Notes: a model not told the origin generated them from the letters alone. A DNA stretch of 16,145 nucleotides from an uncultured Dialister sp. (GCF_900765565.1 NZ_CAAFRZ010000241.1:1-16145), one strand, 5' to 3'; positions 8,340 to 14,530 are shown, counted from the stretch's first letter. Numbers and translations: made by a program.

Positions 8340-8551
8340 AATGGAAATAAAAAAAGACTTCTCCCCTCCATGGGACGAAGTCATCGCGGTGCCACCCAAT
8401 TTGCCTAAGCCAGCTCGAAGTTGATATCGGTCACAAACCGTCCGGTTCCTCACCGGCCGCTCCTGAGTGGAAACTTTTTCTTCTGCCAAGACTTTCACCA
8501 GCCGTCTCTTCTCTAGGGGCATCAGAAAAAGGTAGTCTCTTTCCCTGCGTT
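8340..8551 (-). promoter_or_regulatory. serine T-box riboswitch leader of serS
   Basis: The minus strand carries the T-box core GGGTGGCACCGCG (8385-8397). Upstream is a stem I region with GGCTGGTGAAAG (around 8480). A U-tailed terminator lies downstream, in the standard order. The likely specifier is TCC in GTTTCCACTC (about 8468-8477), a serine codon followed by A as is usual. In the family, uncharged tRNA pairs with specifier and T-box and stabilises an antiterminator. The outer limits and the specifier are my reading, not folded. Confidence 0.9.
8348..8381 (-). terminator. conditional terminator of the serS T-box
   Basis: Minus strand GACTTCGTCCC / GGGGAGAAGTC with TTTTTTTATT after it, overlapping the T-box antiterminator region. 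It lies 56 bases before the serS start. Confidence 0.85.
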
Positions 8552-8557
8552 GATATA

Positions 8558-8586
8558 ATTATAGCGCCGGTATGGGCGTTTGTAAA
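8558..8586 (-). promoter_or_regulatory. serS promoter
   Basis: TTTACA (8581-8586), a 17-base spacer and TATAAT (8558-8563) on the minus strand, just before the T-box leader. This is the best promoter in the window. Confidence 0.85.
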
Positions 8587-8589
8587 GGT

Positions 8590-8825
8590 AGGGATAAATA
8601 GCCGCTTCGCCGCAAATGTATGGCTGTCTGTGCGTACAATACGTATGGGGGCTTCCAGCTGTTAGCTTCCAGCTTCCAGGAAAGCTGGCCAGCCTGCGGC
8701 GCTATGGTCCGCGTCTTTTGCCGCAGTTGGGAACCCTGCGAGATTCTGGCCCATAGGGCCTGACCAGCCTTTCTGGCTGCACAGCCATACATTTGCGTCG
8801 AAGCCGCGGGAGCTCAATTCTTTTC
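8590..8825. repeat. partial hairpin repeat and short palindromic repeats
   Basis: 8649-8700 is a left half of the hairpin repeat: GGGGGCTTCCAGCTGTTAGC, then CCAGGAAAGCTGGCCAGCC and TGCGGC. It lacks the normal right half. Around it are AGCCGCTTCGCCGCAAATG (8600-8618) and, at 8810-8835, CTCAATTC units of the TTGAGA type. No gene is seen. Confidence 0.6.
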
Positions 8826-8844
8826 GCTCAATTCAATTCCTCCC

Positions 8845-10020
8845 TTACCTCCCGTGCACCCATTTCCAGTAGGACAGGAAACATAAACCGTATCCCGCCA
8901 CCATGACAAGGGCCATGGGAAGGGCCGTTTCCTTTCCTGCTATCCCCACCAGCGGCATGGCAAGGCCGCCGGGGGCCACCGAGAAGAAACCGATCATCGC
9001 TGACGCAGCACCGGCCCGTTTCCCCTGCCGGGATATGCCCATGGAAAGGGAAACCGTTTCCACCACTGACAGGGGCACAATCGTAATAAACAGCACCGGC
9101 AGCACATAGAGAAGGGACATCCGAAAATAAAGTCCCGGCAGGAGCATAAGGCTTCCCATGAAAGACAGGAGGATAGACCAGCGCAGCATAGAATCGTCCA
9201 GCACATGACCTGCCAGTTTCCCCGGCAATGGGCTCGTGAAAAAGAGCCCCATACCGATGGTCCCCAGAATATAGCTGTATTGCTTCGGCGTAAGGCCATA
9301 GATATCCTGGAATACAAAGGACGAAGCCGCAAGATATCCGAAGAAAGCGACAAAGAGAAATCCCTGGACCAGGCAGCATCCCATAAAATAGGAATCCCTG
9401 AAAAGCACAGGAAATGACCGGAAGGTCCGCTTCATATCAGGAATCCGCTTATCTACAGGCAGGGTTTCCTTATAGATCATACATCCCAGGGTCAGCAGCA
9501 ATGCCACTGCCGTAAGCAGTTCAAAAACGCCATGCCAATCCGTAAACTGCAGCACAATCCCACCAGCCACCGGAGCCAGTACCGGAGCAATTCCCTGGAT
9601 CATCATGAGTATGGAGTAGAACCGAAGCAGGTCATCTCCGCTTTTTATATCCTTCGCAATGGCCCGGGCAATGACCAGTCCGAAGGAGCCGAAAAAGCCC
9701 TGGATAAATCGAAGCAGCAGAAACAGATAGATGGAATTCGTCTTCGTGCAGAGAAAGGAAGAAATGGCAAAGAGAGCCATTCCCACCAGCACCGGGCGCC
9801 GGCGGCCCATTTTATCAGACAAAGGTCCCCCCACCAGCTGGCCCAGGGCCATTCCCACCATCACCGCTGTCAGCGTCAGCTGGGCCAGGGACGGGGAAAC
9901 GTGAAGTTCTTCAGACACCTCCGGCAGGGCCGGCAGATACATATCCATGGCCAGAGGGGCCACCGCTGTCATGATGCCAAGGAAAAACACCATGGCCATA
10001 TCATAAAATGAAAATTTCAT
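8845..10020 (-). CDS. MFS drug/metabolite exporter, Bcr/CflA type
   Basis: 391-aa twelve-helix proton antiporter of the DHA1 class. Visible family marks are PLAMDMYLPALP in TM1 (residues 22-33), GQLVGGPLSDKMGRRRPVL (60-78, the loop 2-3 motif A), and RFIQGFFGSFGLVIARAIAKD (109-129), which is typical of Bcr/CflA. PVAGGIVLQFTDW follows in the TM5 region. The length is normal. The ATG at 10020 has AAGGAGG six bases upstream. Family members export drugs such as bicyclomycin or sulfonamides, or small metabolites; the substrate here is unknown. A promoter followed by a strong terminator lies 60-180 bases upstream, so expression may be attenuated. Confidence 0.93.
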   Translation of the reverse strand: MKFSFYDMAMVFFLGIMTAVAPLAMDMYLPALPEVSEELHVSPSLAQLTLTAVMVGMALGQLVGGPLSDKMGRRRPVLVGMALFAISSFLCTKTNSIYLFLLLRFIQGFFGSFGLVIARAIAKDIKSGDDLLRFYSILMMIQGIAPVLAPVAGGIVLQFTDWHGVFELLTAVALLLTLGCMIYKETLPVDKRIPDMKRTFRSFPVLFRDSYFMGCCLVQGFLFVAFFGYLAASSFVFQDIYGLTPKQYSYILGTIGMGLFFTSPLPGKLAGHVLDDSMLRWSILLSFMGSLMLLPGLYFRMSLLYVLPVLFITIVPLSVVETVSLSMGISRQGKRAGAASAMIGFFSVAPGGLAMPLVGIAGKETALPMALVMVAGYGLCFLSYWKWVHGR

Positions 10021-10083
10021 CGGTCCTCCTTATATTATGAAAGGCGATACTCCAAATCATCCGTTCTTTCCGGTGTAACTCAT

Positions 10084-10118
10084 AAAAAAAAACGCCCGGC
10101 GCTATACAGCGCTGGACG
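10084..10118 (-). terminator. leader terminator before the MFS gene
   Basis: Stem CGTCCAGCGCT / AGCGCCGGGCG (one G-U, one mismatch, loop GTAT) followed by nine T on the minus strand. It lies between the promoter at 10176-10203 and the MFS start, with no normal gene between. Confidence 0.75.
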
Positions 10119-10175
10119 GAGCTTATAAAAAATACATGGATTTTCATGAACGCAGCTCTACTGAATCTTAGAACC

Positions 10176-10203
10176 ATTATACCATTCCACCCAAAAGAAG
10201 CAA
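10176..10203 (-). promoter_or_regulatory. candidate promoter of the MFS leader
   Basis: TTGCTT (10198-10203), a 16-base spacer and TATAAT (10176-10181) on the minus strand. Start is expected near 10169. The transcript would reach the terminator after about 85 bases. It includes a possible tiny frame from ATG at 10148 (MKIHVFFISS...) with a poor ribosome site, which reads through the terminator. Confidence 0.6.
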
Positions 10204-10333
10204 CGGGGAACAAAGTTTTCTGACTGTAACAGCTGCTGCATGTATGCAGCCCGGCGTACGTGGGAAGGGGTGGGGCTTTGGGCCTTCCGCCTTGGGCAAG
10301 TCAGCCGCACAGCGGCAAATGGGCTTTTAATCC

Positions 10334-10453
10334 GCTTTGCAGAACCCGCCTCTTTGAGGCGGATCCATCCCCTGCCCTTCGGGCTGCCCCCTTCTCCAAG
10401 CCAAGGGGGCACGTACTTACCGGAAGCGTCAAAAGAAGGGTTATCATCTGTTA
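10334..10453. repeat. 115-bp intergenic direct repeat, copy 1
   Basis: Nearly the same as 15990-16105, in the same orientation, with about ten differences and a four-base insertion. Parts: GCTTTGCAGA, then CCCGCCTCTTTGAGGCGG, GCCCTTCGGGC, CCCCCTTCTCC...AAGGGGG, and TTACCGGAAGC followed by AAAGAAGGGTTATCATCT. It contains three small hairpins. The 10220-10333 stretch before it has further degenerate palindromes (CAGCCGCACAGCGGCAAATG) and no gene. Confidence 0.75.
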
Positions 10454-10515
10454 TAAGGCACTCCACAAACAGGCAGGCCAAACGGGCCGCGCCGATGACT
10501 TGAATCAACAGCGCC

Positions 10516-10544
10516 TGAAAAAGCAGGAGTGTTCCTCCTGCTTT
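10516..10544 (-). terminator. terminator of the response regulator-rnmV-rsmA operon
   Basis: Minus strand AAAGCAGGAG / CTCCTGCTTT with loop GAACA and TTTTTC after it, two bases past the rsmA stop. Confidence 0.88.
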
Positions 10545-10546
10545 GT

Positions 10547-11407
10547 TCATTCCTTATGGATTTCATCGAACCAGGCATCTGCCAGGCGGCCGTATTCTTC
10601 CATGGAGAAGGTCTCCCCTCTCCGTTTGCCGTCGATGTCCGCTTTTGCAAGGATCACCGGGATCAAGTCTGCCGGGATGCCGCCGGCCTTCATGGCGTTG
10701 GTGAATACTTTGCGCCGCTGGCCGAATCCCATCTTCACCAGGCGGAAGAAGAGTTTCCTGTCCTTCACAGCCACCGCCGGTTCCTTTCGCCGCCGGAGCT
10801 TCAGCACCGTAGAGGTGACCTGGGGCCTTGGGATGAAGGCGGCAGGCGGAATATCGAGAACCCGCTCCGAAGTGCAGTCAAAATTCACCGCCAGCGTCAG
10901 GGCGCCGTAGTCCTTGGACCCCGGCGCCGCCAGGATCCGGTCCGCCACTTCTTTCTGCATCATGAAGACGAAGAGCGAAATGGGAAGGTCCGACTGGATG
11001 AGGGACAGAAGGATGGGGGTGGTGATGTAGTAGGGCAGGTTTGCCGCGCACCGCCAGTCCCGGTCCCCCAGGATGGTCTTCAGGTCTGCCTTCAGTACAT
11101 CTTCATAGATAATATGGACGTTCTTATAGTGTTCCAGGGTATGGGAAAGAACCCGCTCCAGGCTCTTATCCAGTTCGAAAGCTGTCACATCGGCGCCGGT
11201 CTCTGCCAGGGCCTGGGTCAGGGTGCCGATGCCGGCACCGATTTCCATGACCGGCACACCCTTTCCCAATTCCGCCGCCTCCGCGATGGCTGCCACCACA
11301 TCGGGACGGATGAGGAAATTCTGGCCCAGTTTGTGTTTCGCATGGATGCCGAACCGCTTGATCACGTACTGCACCACCTGTCGGTCTGCCAGGTTGGCTT
11401 CTAACAT
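10547..11407 (-). CDS. rsmA: 16S rRNA dimethyladenosine transferase RsmA (KsgA)
   Basis: 286-aa SAM-dependent enzyme that dimethylates the two adjacent adenines in the 3'-terminal hairpin of 16S rRNA during 30S assembly. Marks: KHKLGQNFLI (25-33), the SAM loop VMEIGAGIGTLTQAL (53-67), FELD (77-80), and catalytic motif IV NLPYYITTPIL (123-133). The C-terminal helical domain includes GFGQRRKVFTNAM. Length is usual. The ATG at 11407 overlaps the rnmV stop (ATGTTAG) and follows GAGGAGG. The rnmV-rsmA order is common in Firmicutes. Confidence 0.97.
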   Translation of the reverse strand: MLEANLADRQVVQYVIKRFGIHAKHKLGQNFLIRPDVVAAIAEAAELGKGVPVMEIGAGIGTLTQALAETGADVTAFELDKSLERVLSHTLEHYKNVHIIYEDVLKADLKTILGDRDWRCAANLPYYITTPILLSLIQSDLPISLFVFMMQKEVADRILAAPGSKDYGALTLAVNFDCTSERVLDIPPAAFIPRPQVTSTVLKLRRRKEPAVAVKDRKLFFRLVKMGFGQRRKVFTNAMKAGGIPADLIPVILAKADIDGKRRGETFSMEEYGRLADAWFDEIHKE

Positions 11408-11949
11408 GATGATCCCTCCTCACAGGCTTCTACGGCCCTTTTCCATTCTTCCCGGGTAATGCCATAGTGATTCAGCCGCTTCACGAACTGCTTGCCGTTG
11501 CCATAGCCGATACCAAGGATGGCTCCCACCCTGGCCCTCCGGGAAGCAGAATCGGCTTCGCCGATCAATCCCGCATCAAAGAGGTCCGCCGCAGAAAAGA
11601 GATGGGAATCCTCCATCTGCCGGATGCGAAGTGTGGACAGGGCTTTCCGGATAGATTCCGGAGAAGCATCTTCGATGCCCACGTCATCTTCCGTGGAAGC
11701 TTCGGACTTGGGCACAAAGGCATGAAGGGCCTTCGGAAACAGCTTTGTCAGCCGCTGCCGGATCCGTTCACCCGGTCCGTCAGGGTCTGTCAGGATAATG
11801 ATGCCCCGTTTCTCATAGGCATTCCGGATTTTCTCGACAGTTGCACGGGAGAGCGCAAAACCGCCGGTGGCAATCATGTCCGCATCCACTGCCATGCCCA
11901 CCCGGGCTATATCCGATTTCCCTTCTACTACAATAACCTGCTGGATCAT
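11401..11949 (-). CDS. rnmV: ribonuclease M5
   Basis: 182-aa Toprim-domain endonuclease that matures 5S rRNA precursor. Toprim residues are visible: VVEGKSD (E9) and TDPDGPGERIR (D55, D57, E61). The C-terminal half (about 105-178) includes the RNase M5 tail pattern ILGIGYGNGKQFVKRLNHYGI. Length is normal. Its ATG at 11949 lies directly behind the stop of the response regulator gene (TGATATG), and its 3' end overlaps rsmA, so the three are translated as a tight operon. The 5S rRNA substrate is not in this window. Confidence 0.94.
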   Translation of the reverse strand: MIQQVIVVEGKSDIARVGMAVDADMIATGGFALSRATVEKIRNAYEKRGIIILTDPDGPGERIRQRLTKLFPKALHAFVPKSEASTEDDVGIEDASPESIRKALSTLRIRQMEDSHLFSAADLFDAGLIGEADSASRRARVGAILGIGYGNGKQFVKRLNHYGITREEWKRAVEACEEGSSC

Positions 11950-11950
11950 A

Positions 11951-12631
11951 TCAGTCCCTGGCGGCGTAACCGATGCCGCGGACCGTATGGATATATTTCT
12001 TTCCTACCTTCTCGTCAATCTTGCTTCTGAGGTAGCGCACGTACACATCCACAATATTCGTCTTGCCGGCATAGCCATAGCCCCAGACCTTTTCCAGGAT
12101 TTCTTCCCGCCGGATGACCCGGTTCTTGTTCTTTGCCAGGAAGAGGAGAAGGTCGAATTCCTTCTTCGTGAGGTCAATGATTTGGTCCCCCACCCTTACT
12201 TCGTGGCGGTCCGGGTAAATGGACAGGTCACCGATGGTGAATGCGGGATCCACGATGATCTTCGGTTCTTCATGACGGCGAAGAGCCGCATGGATACGGG
12301 CAATCAGTTCCTTCGTGGCATAGGGTTTCGTCATGTAATCGTCGGCGCCGGCGTTCAGGGCATCCACCTTTGCGTCCACGCTGGCATCAGCGGACAGGTA
12401 AATCACAGGAATGCTGCTGATTTCCCTGACCTTGCCCAGGATATCATGGCCATTTTTCATGGGTTCATCGGGATCCAGGACAATCACATCGGCCTGTCTC
12501 TGACCGGCCATATCTACGGCGGAATCGCCTGTATTATCTACAAGGGTTGTGAAACCTGCTTCTTCCAGTTTCAGCTGCATGAAGCGGCTCACACTGGGAT
12601 CGTGTTCAATGATTAATACACAGTTTCTCAT
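11951..12631 (-). CDS. OmpR/PhoB-type response regulator, unusual receiver
   Basis: 226-aa two-domain DNA-binding regulator. Receiver, residues 1-120: phosphoacceptor D53 in VIVLDPDEP, S80 in YLSA, K102 in MTKPY. The acidic pair that binds Mg reads E9-H10 (VLIIEHDPSV) rather than E/D-D, and P54 follows the phosphoacceptor where a hydrophobic residue is usual. The winged-helix output domain, about 130-224, is standard (LTKKEFDLLLFLAKN, VYVRYLRSKI, HTVRGIGYA). The ATG at 12631 has GGAGGT six bases upstream. No histidine kinase is nearby. It opens the operon with rnmV and rsmA, separated from rnmV by one base. The DNA target and signal are unknown. It may work with weak or no phosphorylation (inference). 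Confidence 0.92.
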   Translation of the reverse strand: MRNCVLIIEHDPSVSRFMQLKLEEAGFTTLVDNTGDSAVDMAGQRQADVIVLDPDEPMKNGHDILGKVREISSIPVIYLSADASVDAKVDALNAGADDYMTKPYATKELIARIHAALRRHEEPKIIVDPAFTIGDLSIYPDRHEVRVGDQIIDLTKKEFDLLLFLAKNKNRVIRREEILEKVWGYGYAGKTNIVDVYVRYLRSKIDEKVGKKYIHTVRGIGYAARD

Positions 12632-12673
12632 AATGGTACCTCCAAAATTAAAAAGTGCAAAGCACATAAAAAA

Positions 12674-12761
12674 CAGCTGCCATTCTTGAATTTTATTATT
12701 GTTATTGGCGGAACCGCAGAAGATATTGTTATTGTTATGGCAGATTCCTTTAATGCAGCTG
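12674..12761 (-). promoter_or_regulatory. structured 5' leader of the response regulator operon
   Basis: In the transcript CAGCTGCATT (12752-12761) can pair with AATGGCAGCTG (12674-12684), with one bulge, closing an ~65-base loop. Inside are two related A/C-rich stretches, CCATAACAATAACAATAT and CCAATAACAATAATAA, separated by TCTTCTGCGGTTCCG. It lies 43-130 bases before the start codon. It matches no riboswitch I know. Confidence 0.45.
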
Positions 12762-12796
12762 AGATAAGTTCTTCCTTGAACTTAATATCTATGAAC

Positions 12797-12824
12797 ATCA
12801 TACCATGAGATTGAAGGAATTCAA
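12797..12824 (-). promoter_or_regulatory. candidate promoter of the response regulator operon
   Basis: TTGAAT (12819-12824), 16 bases, TATGAT (12797-12802) on the minus strand, giving a leader of about 160 bases. Confidence 0.6.
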
Positions 12825-12998
12825 GTCATTATTTGTAAAAAAAATAGAAAAATATGAGTCACTTCCAATAATCTTTATCAGTTATTTTATATGCCCAGGG
12901 ATGGAAGAATTCAGAAAAGCACGATAAATACTACAAAAATAGTGGATTCTAGCCCTTTATCAATTTATGAGAATTCCATTATTTTTCCTGCCATGCAT

Positions 12999-13015
12999 AT
13001 ACCCCCTATAGGTAT
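12999..13015. promoter_or_regulatory. CsoR/FrmR-family-like operator sequence
   Basis: ATACCCCCTATAGGTAT, inside a longer TATAC...GTATA dyad: a C-tract flanked by AT, the shape of operators bound by copper- or formaldehyde-sensing CsoR/RcnR/FrmR repressors. It stands out in AT-rich DNA. No gene for such a repressor or its usual targets (copA, copZ, frmA, rhodanese) is in the window. Confidence 0.45.
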
Positions 13016-13091
13016 AAAAGTTTTTTATTATTAGCCCCATCTGAGTCCTTTATATAAAGTTGCCGCACAATCGCTAATTTTTGTCTTATTA

Positions 13092-13120
13092 TTTACAATT
13101 TATAGAAAAAGTACTATATT
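13092..13120 (+). promoter_or_regulatory. candidate promoter toward lgt
   Basis: TTTACA (13092-13097), 17-base spacer, TATATT (13115-13120). It would give a leader of about 360 bases running through the repeat at 13185-13440. Confidence 0.5.
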
Positions 13121-13153
13121 TATAAAAGTCACTTCTTCCTGTGCCTCGTATTG

Positions 13154-13159
13154 TATAAT
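13154..13159 (+). promoter_or_regulatory. second -10 element toward lgt
   Basis: TATAAT, with only a weak CTTCTT-like -35 seventeen bases upstream. It would be a tandem start site with the promoter at 13092-13120. Confidence 0.4.
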
Positions 13160-13184
13160 AGACAGTATGTAATATTAATAAAAG

Positions 13185-13440
13185 AATTGAGATTTGAGAG
13201 TTGAGAATTGAGGTCCGGCGGCTTTGCCGCGGGGATTCGATTCTTACGGTTGGAGTCTCCAGGTGCGGGGCTGCCAGCTGTTAGCTTTCCCAAAAGCCGA
13301 TCAGCCGATTCCCAGCAAATGCACCCCCTTGCCCGCTATGCGGGACTTCTCCCAGAGGGGGAAGCAAGTGATCAATTACTCGTCGACTGAAGGGGTGCAT
13401 TTGCCGCGAAGCGGCTGCAGCACTCAAAGCTCAAGGCCCT
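13185..13440. repeat. mosaic of intergenic repeats
   Basis: In order: a TTGAGA-type array with GGCGGCTTTGCCGCGG (as at 1957-2006); a decayed hairpin-repeat half (GCTGCCAGCTGTTAGC...); and an inverted pair GCAAATGCACCCC (13315-13327) / GGGGTGCATTTGC (13392-13404). The pair encloses the TTGCCCGC...GCGGGAC...GGGGGAAGCA block shared with 5185-5223. A GCCGCGAAGCGGC palindrome and a CTCAAAGCTCAAGGCCC end follow. No gene is seen. Confidence 0.65.
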
Positions 13441-13488
13441 GAAAGTACACAGGTACCCCAACATTGTATCCAAAAGGAGTCAGTTCAA

Positions 13489-14292
13489 ATGCATCAGTAC
13501 GTCACATTTATCGGCGGATTTCCTATCCGCTTCTACGGGATATTCTTTTCCCTGGGTATTATCTTCGGCTGCGTCATGGCCTACTACCTGCTGAAAAAAG
13601 ACGGGAGAGGCTGGCATGAAATCATGTTTGACCTGGGCCTCACCATTGCCTTTGTGGGCATCATCGGCGGAAGGCTGTGGGATGTCTTCTTCTTTGACTG
13701 GGGTTACTACCATAACCACCTGCTGGAAATCCCCTACGTCTGGCAGGGAGGCATGGCTATCCAGGGAGGCGTCATCTTTGCCTGCACGGGAGCCTATATT
13801 TTCCTCCGGAAACACCACATCCCGGCCCTCCAGTTTGCGGACATCGTGGCGCCGGCCATCATCTTCGGCCAGGCCATCGGACGGATTGCAAACTTCATGA
13901 ACGGCGACGCCTTCGGCCATCCCACGGGGGCTGATTTCGGTATTCTCTACCCCTCCACCACCCTGGCCTACCAGACCTACGGCGCCCAGCCCCTGTGGCC
14001 GGCGGAAGTGTGGGAATGCCAGGGGGACCTCATCATCCTGGGCCTCCTCCTCTGGTACGCCTGCTCGAAGCATGCCCGGGGCACCACGTTCTGCCTCTAC
14101 ATCATGCTGTACTCTATCCTCCGGTTCTTCCTGGAATATTTCCGCGGCGACTACGGCACACTGGCCTTCGGATTAAAGAGCGCCCAGCTCACCGCCCTCG
14201 CCGGCTTCACTGGGGCTCTCCTCTTCTTCATCTACTTCTCCATCCGCTATCGGGCCGATGCGAAGGAAGAAAAGGATAGAATTGAGAATTGA
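13489..14292 (+). CDS. lgt: prolipoprotein diacylglyceryl transferase
   Basis: 267-aa integral membrane enzyme that moves a diacylglyceryl group from phosphatidylglycerol to the lipobox cysteine of prolipoproteins, the first step of lipoprotein maturation. About seven hydrophobic segments are seen. The Lgt signature is GQAIGRIANFMNGDAFG (127-143), with R132 and N135. QPLWPAEVWE (167-176) and RFFLEYFRGD (212-221, R212/E216/R219) follow. WQGGMAIQGGVI (85-96) has Q92 where E. coli Lgt has essential H103, and D140 replaces the usual E of NGE. I take these as subfamily variants. ATG at 13489 has AAGGAG nine bases upstream. The last codons and stop lie in a TTGAGA repeat. Confidence 0.94.
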   Translation: MHQYVTFIGGFPIRFYGIFFSLGIIFGCVMAYYLLKKDGRGWHEIMFDLGLTIAFVGIIGGRLWDVFFFDWGYYHNHLLEIPYVWQGGMAIQGGVIFACTGAYIFLRKHHIPALQFADIVAPAIIFGQAIGRIANFMNGDAFGHPTGADFGILYPSTTLAYQTYGAQPLWPAEVWECQGDLIILGLLLWYACSKHARGTTFCLYIMLYSILRFFLEYFRGDYGTLAFGLKSAQLTALAGFTGALLFFIYFSIRYRADAKEEKDRIEN

Positions 14293-14316
14293 GTGAAACA
14301 TTGAGGTCCTGCGGCC
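14276..14316. repeat. TTGAGA-type array overlapping the lgt stop
   Basis: AGAATTGAGAATTGAGTG followed by AAACATTGAGGTCCTGCGGCC, a relative of the arrays at 1957 and 13185. The first units encode Lgt residues RIEN and its TGA. Confidence 0.65.
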
Positions 14317-14326
14317 AATGGGCTGC

Positions 14327-14368
14327 TGGTGGCTAGTATCCGGTGGCTGGTATCTGGTGGCTGGCACT
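14327..14368. repeat. three tandem 14-bp units
   Basis: TGGTGGCTAGTATC, CGGTGGCTGGTATC and TGGTGGCTGGCACT in direct succession, immediately left of the hairpin repeat. Confidence 0.8.
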
Positions 14369-14369
14369 C

Positions 14370-14530
14370 GTGCAAACGGGCGGGGCTTCTAGCTTCTAGC
14401 TGTTAGCAGTTAGGAAAGCTGGTCCGCCTGAGGCATGAAAAACAGGTAGCCAAACCATTGGAGTGCCGCAGGCTGCTCGGTTTTCCTAGCGGCTAGCCGC
14501 TAGAAGCTGGAAGCCCTCGCCCGTTCGCAC
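14370..14530. repeat. intergenic hairpin repeat, best complete copy
   Basis: 161-bp imperfect palindrome. The left end is GTGCAAACGGGCGGGGC followed by TTCTAGCTTCTAGC and TTAGGAAAGCTGGTCCGCC. The right half inverts this: GGCTGCTCGGTTTTCCTA, GCTAGAAGCTGGAAGCCC, CGCCCGTTCGCAC. The centre (about 14435-14465) is unpaired. There is no coding capacity, so a MITE- or REP-like element is possible. Other near-complete copies are at 2042-2176 and 6784-6930, and parts are at 101-134, 8649-8700, 13270-13305, 15839-15854 and 15957-15995. Confidence 0.85.

Larger units (their letters stand above)
12825..13180. other. AT-rich segment without genes
   Basis: Clearly richer in A and T than the genes on either side. 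No reading frame of useful length with a ribosome site was found on either strand. It holds the operator-like site at 12999-13015 and the promoters at 13092-13159. It may be a decayed gene, a regulatory region or acquired DNA; the sequence does not decide. Confidence 0.6.

Noticed and set aside
10240..10550. Protein-coding frames between rsmA and the MFS leader on both strands
   Set aside because: They run through palindromic repeat sequence and the rsmA terminator and have no start signals.
13208..13442. Small plus-strand frames before lgt
   Set aside because: They are translations of repeat DNA with no ribosome site; similar sequence translates from other repeat copies.
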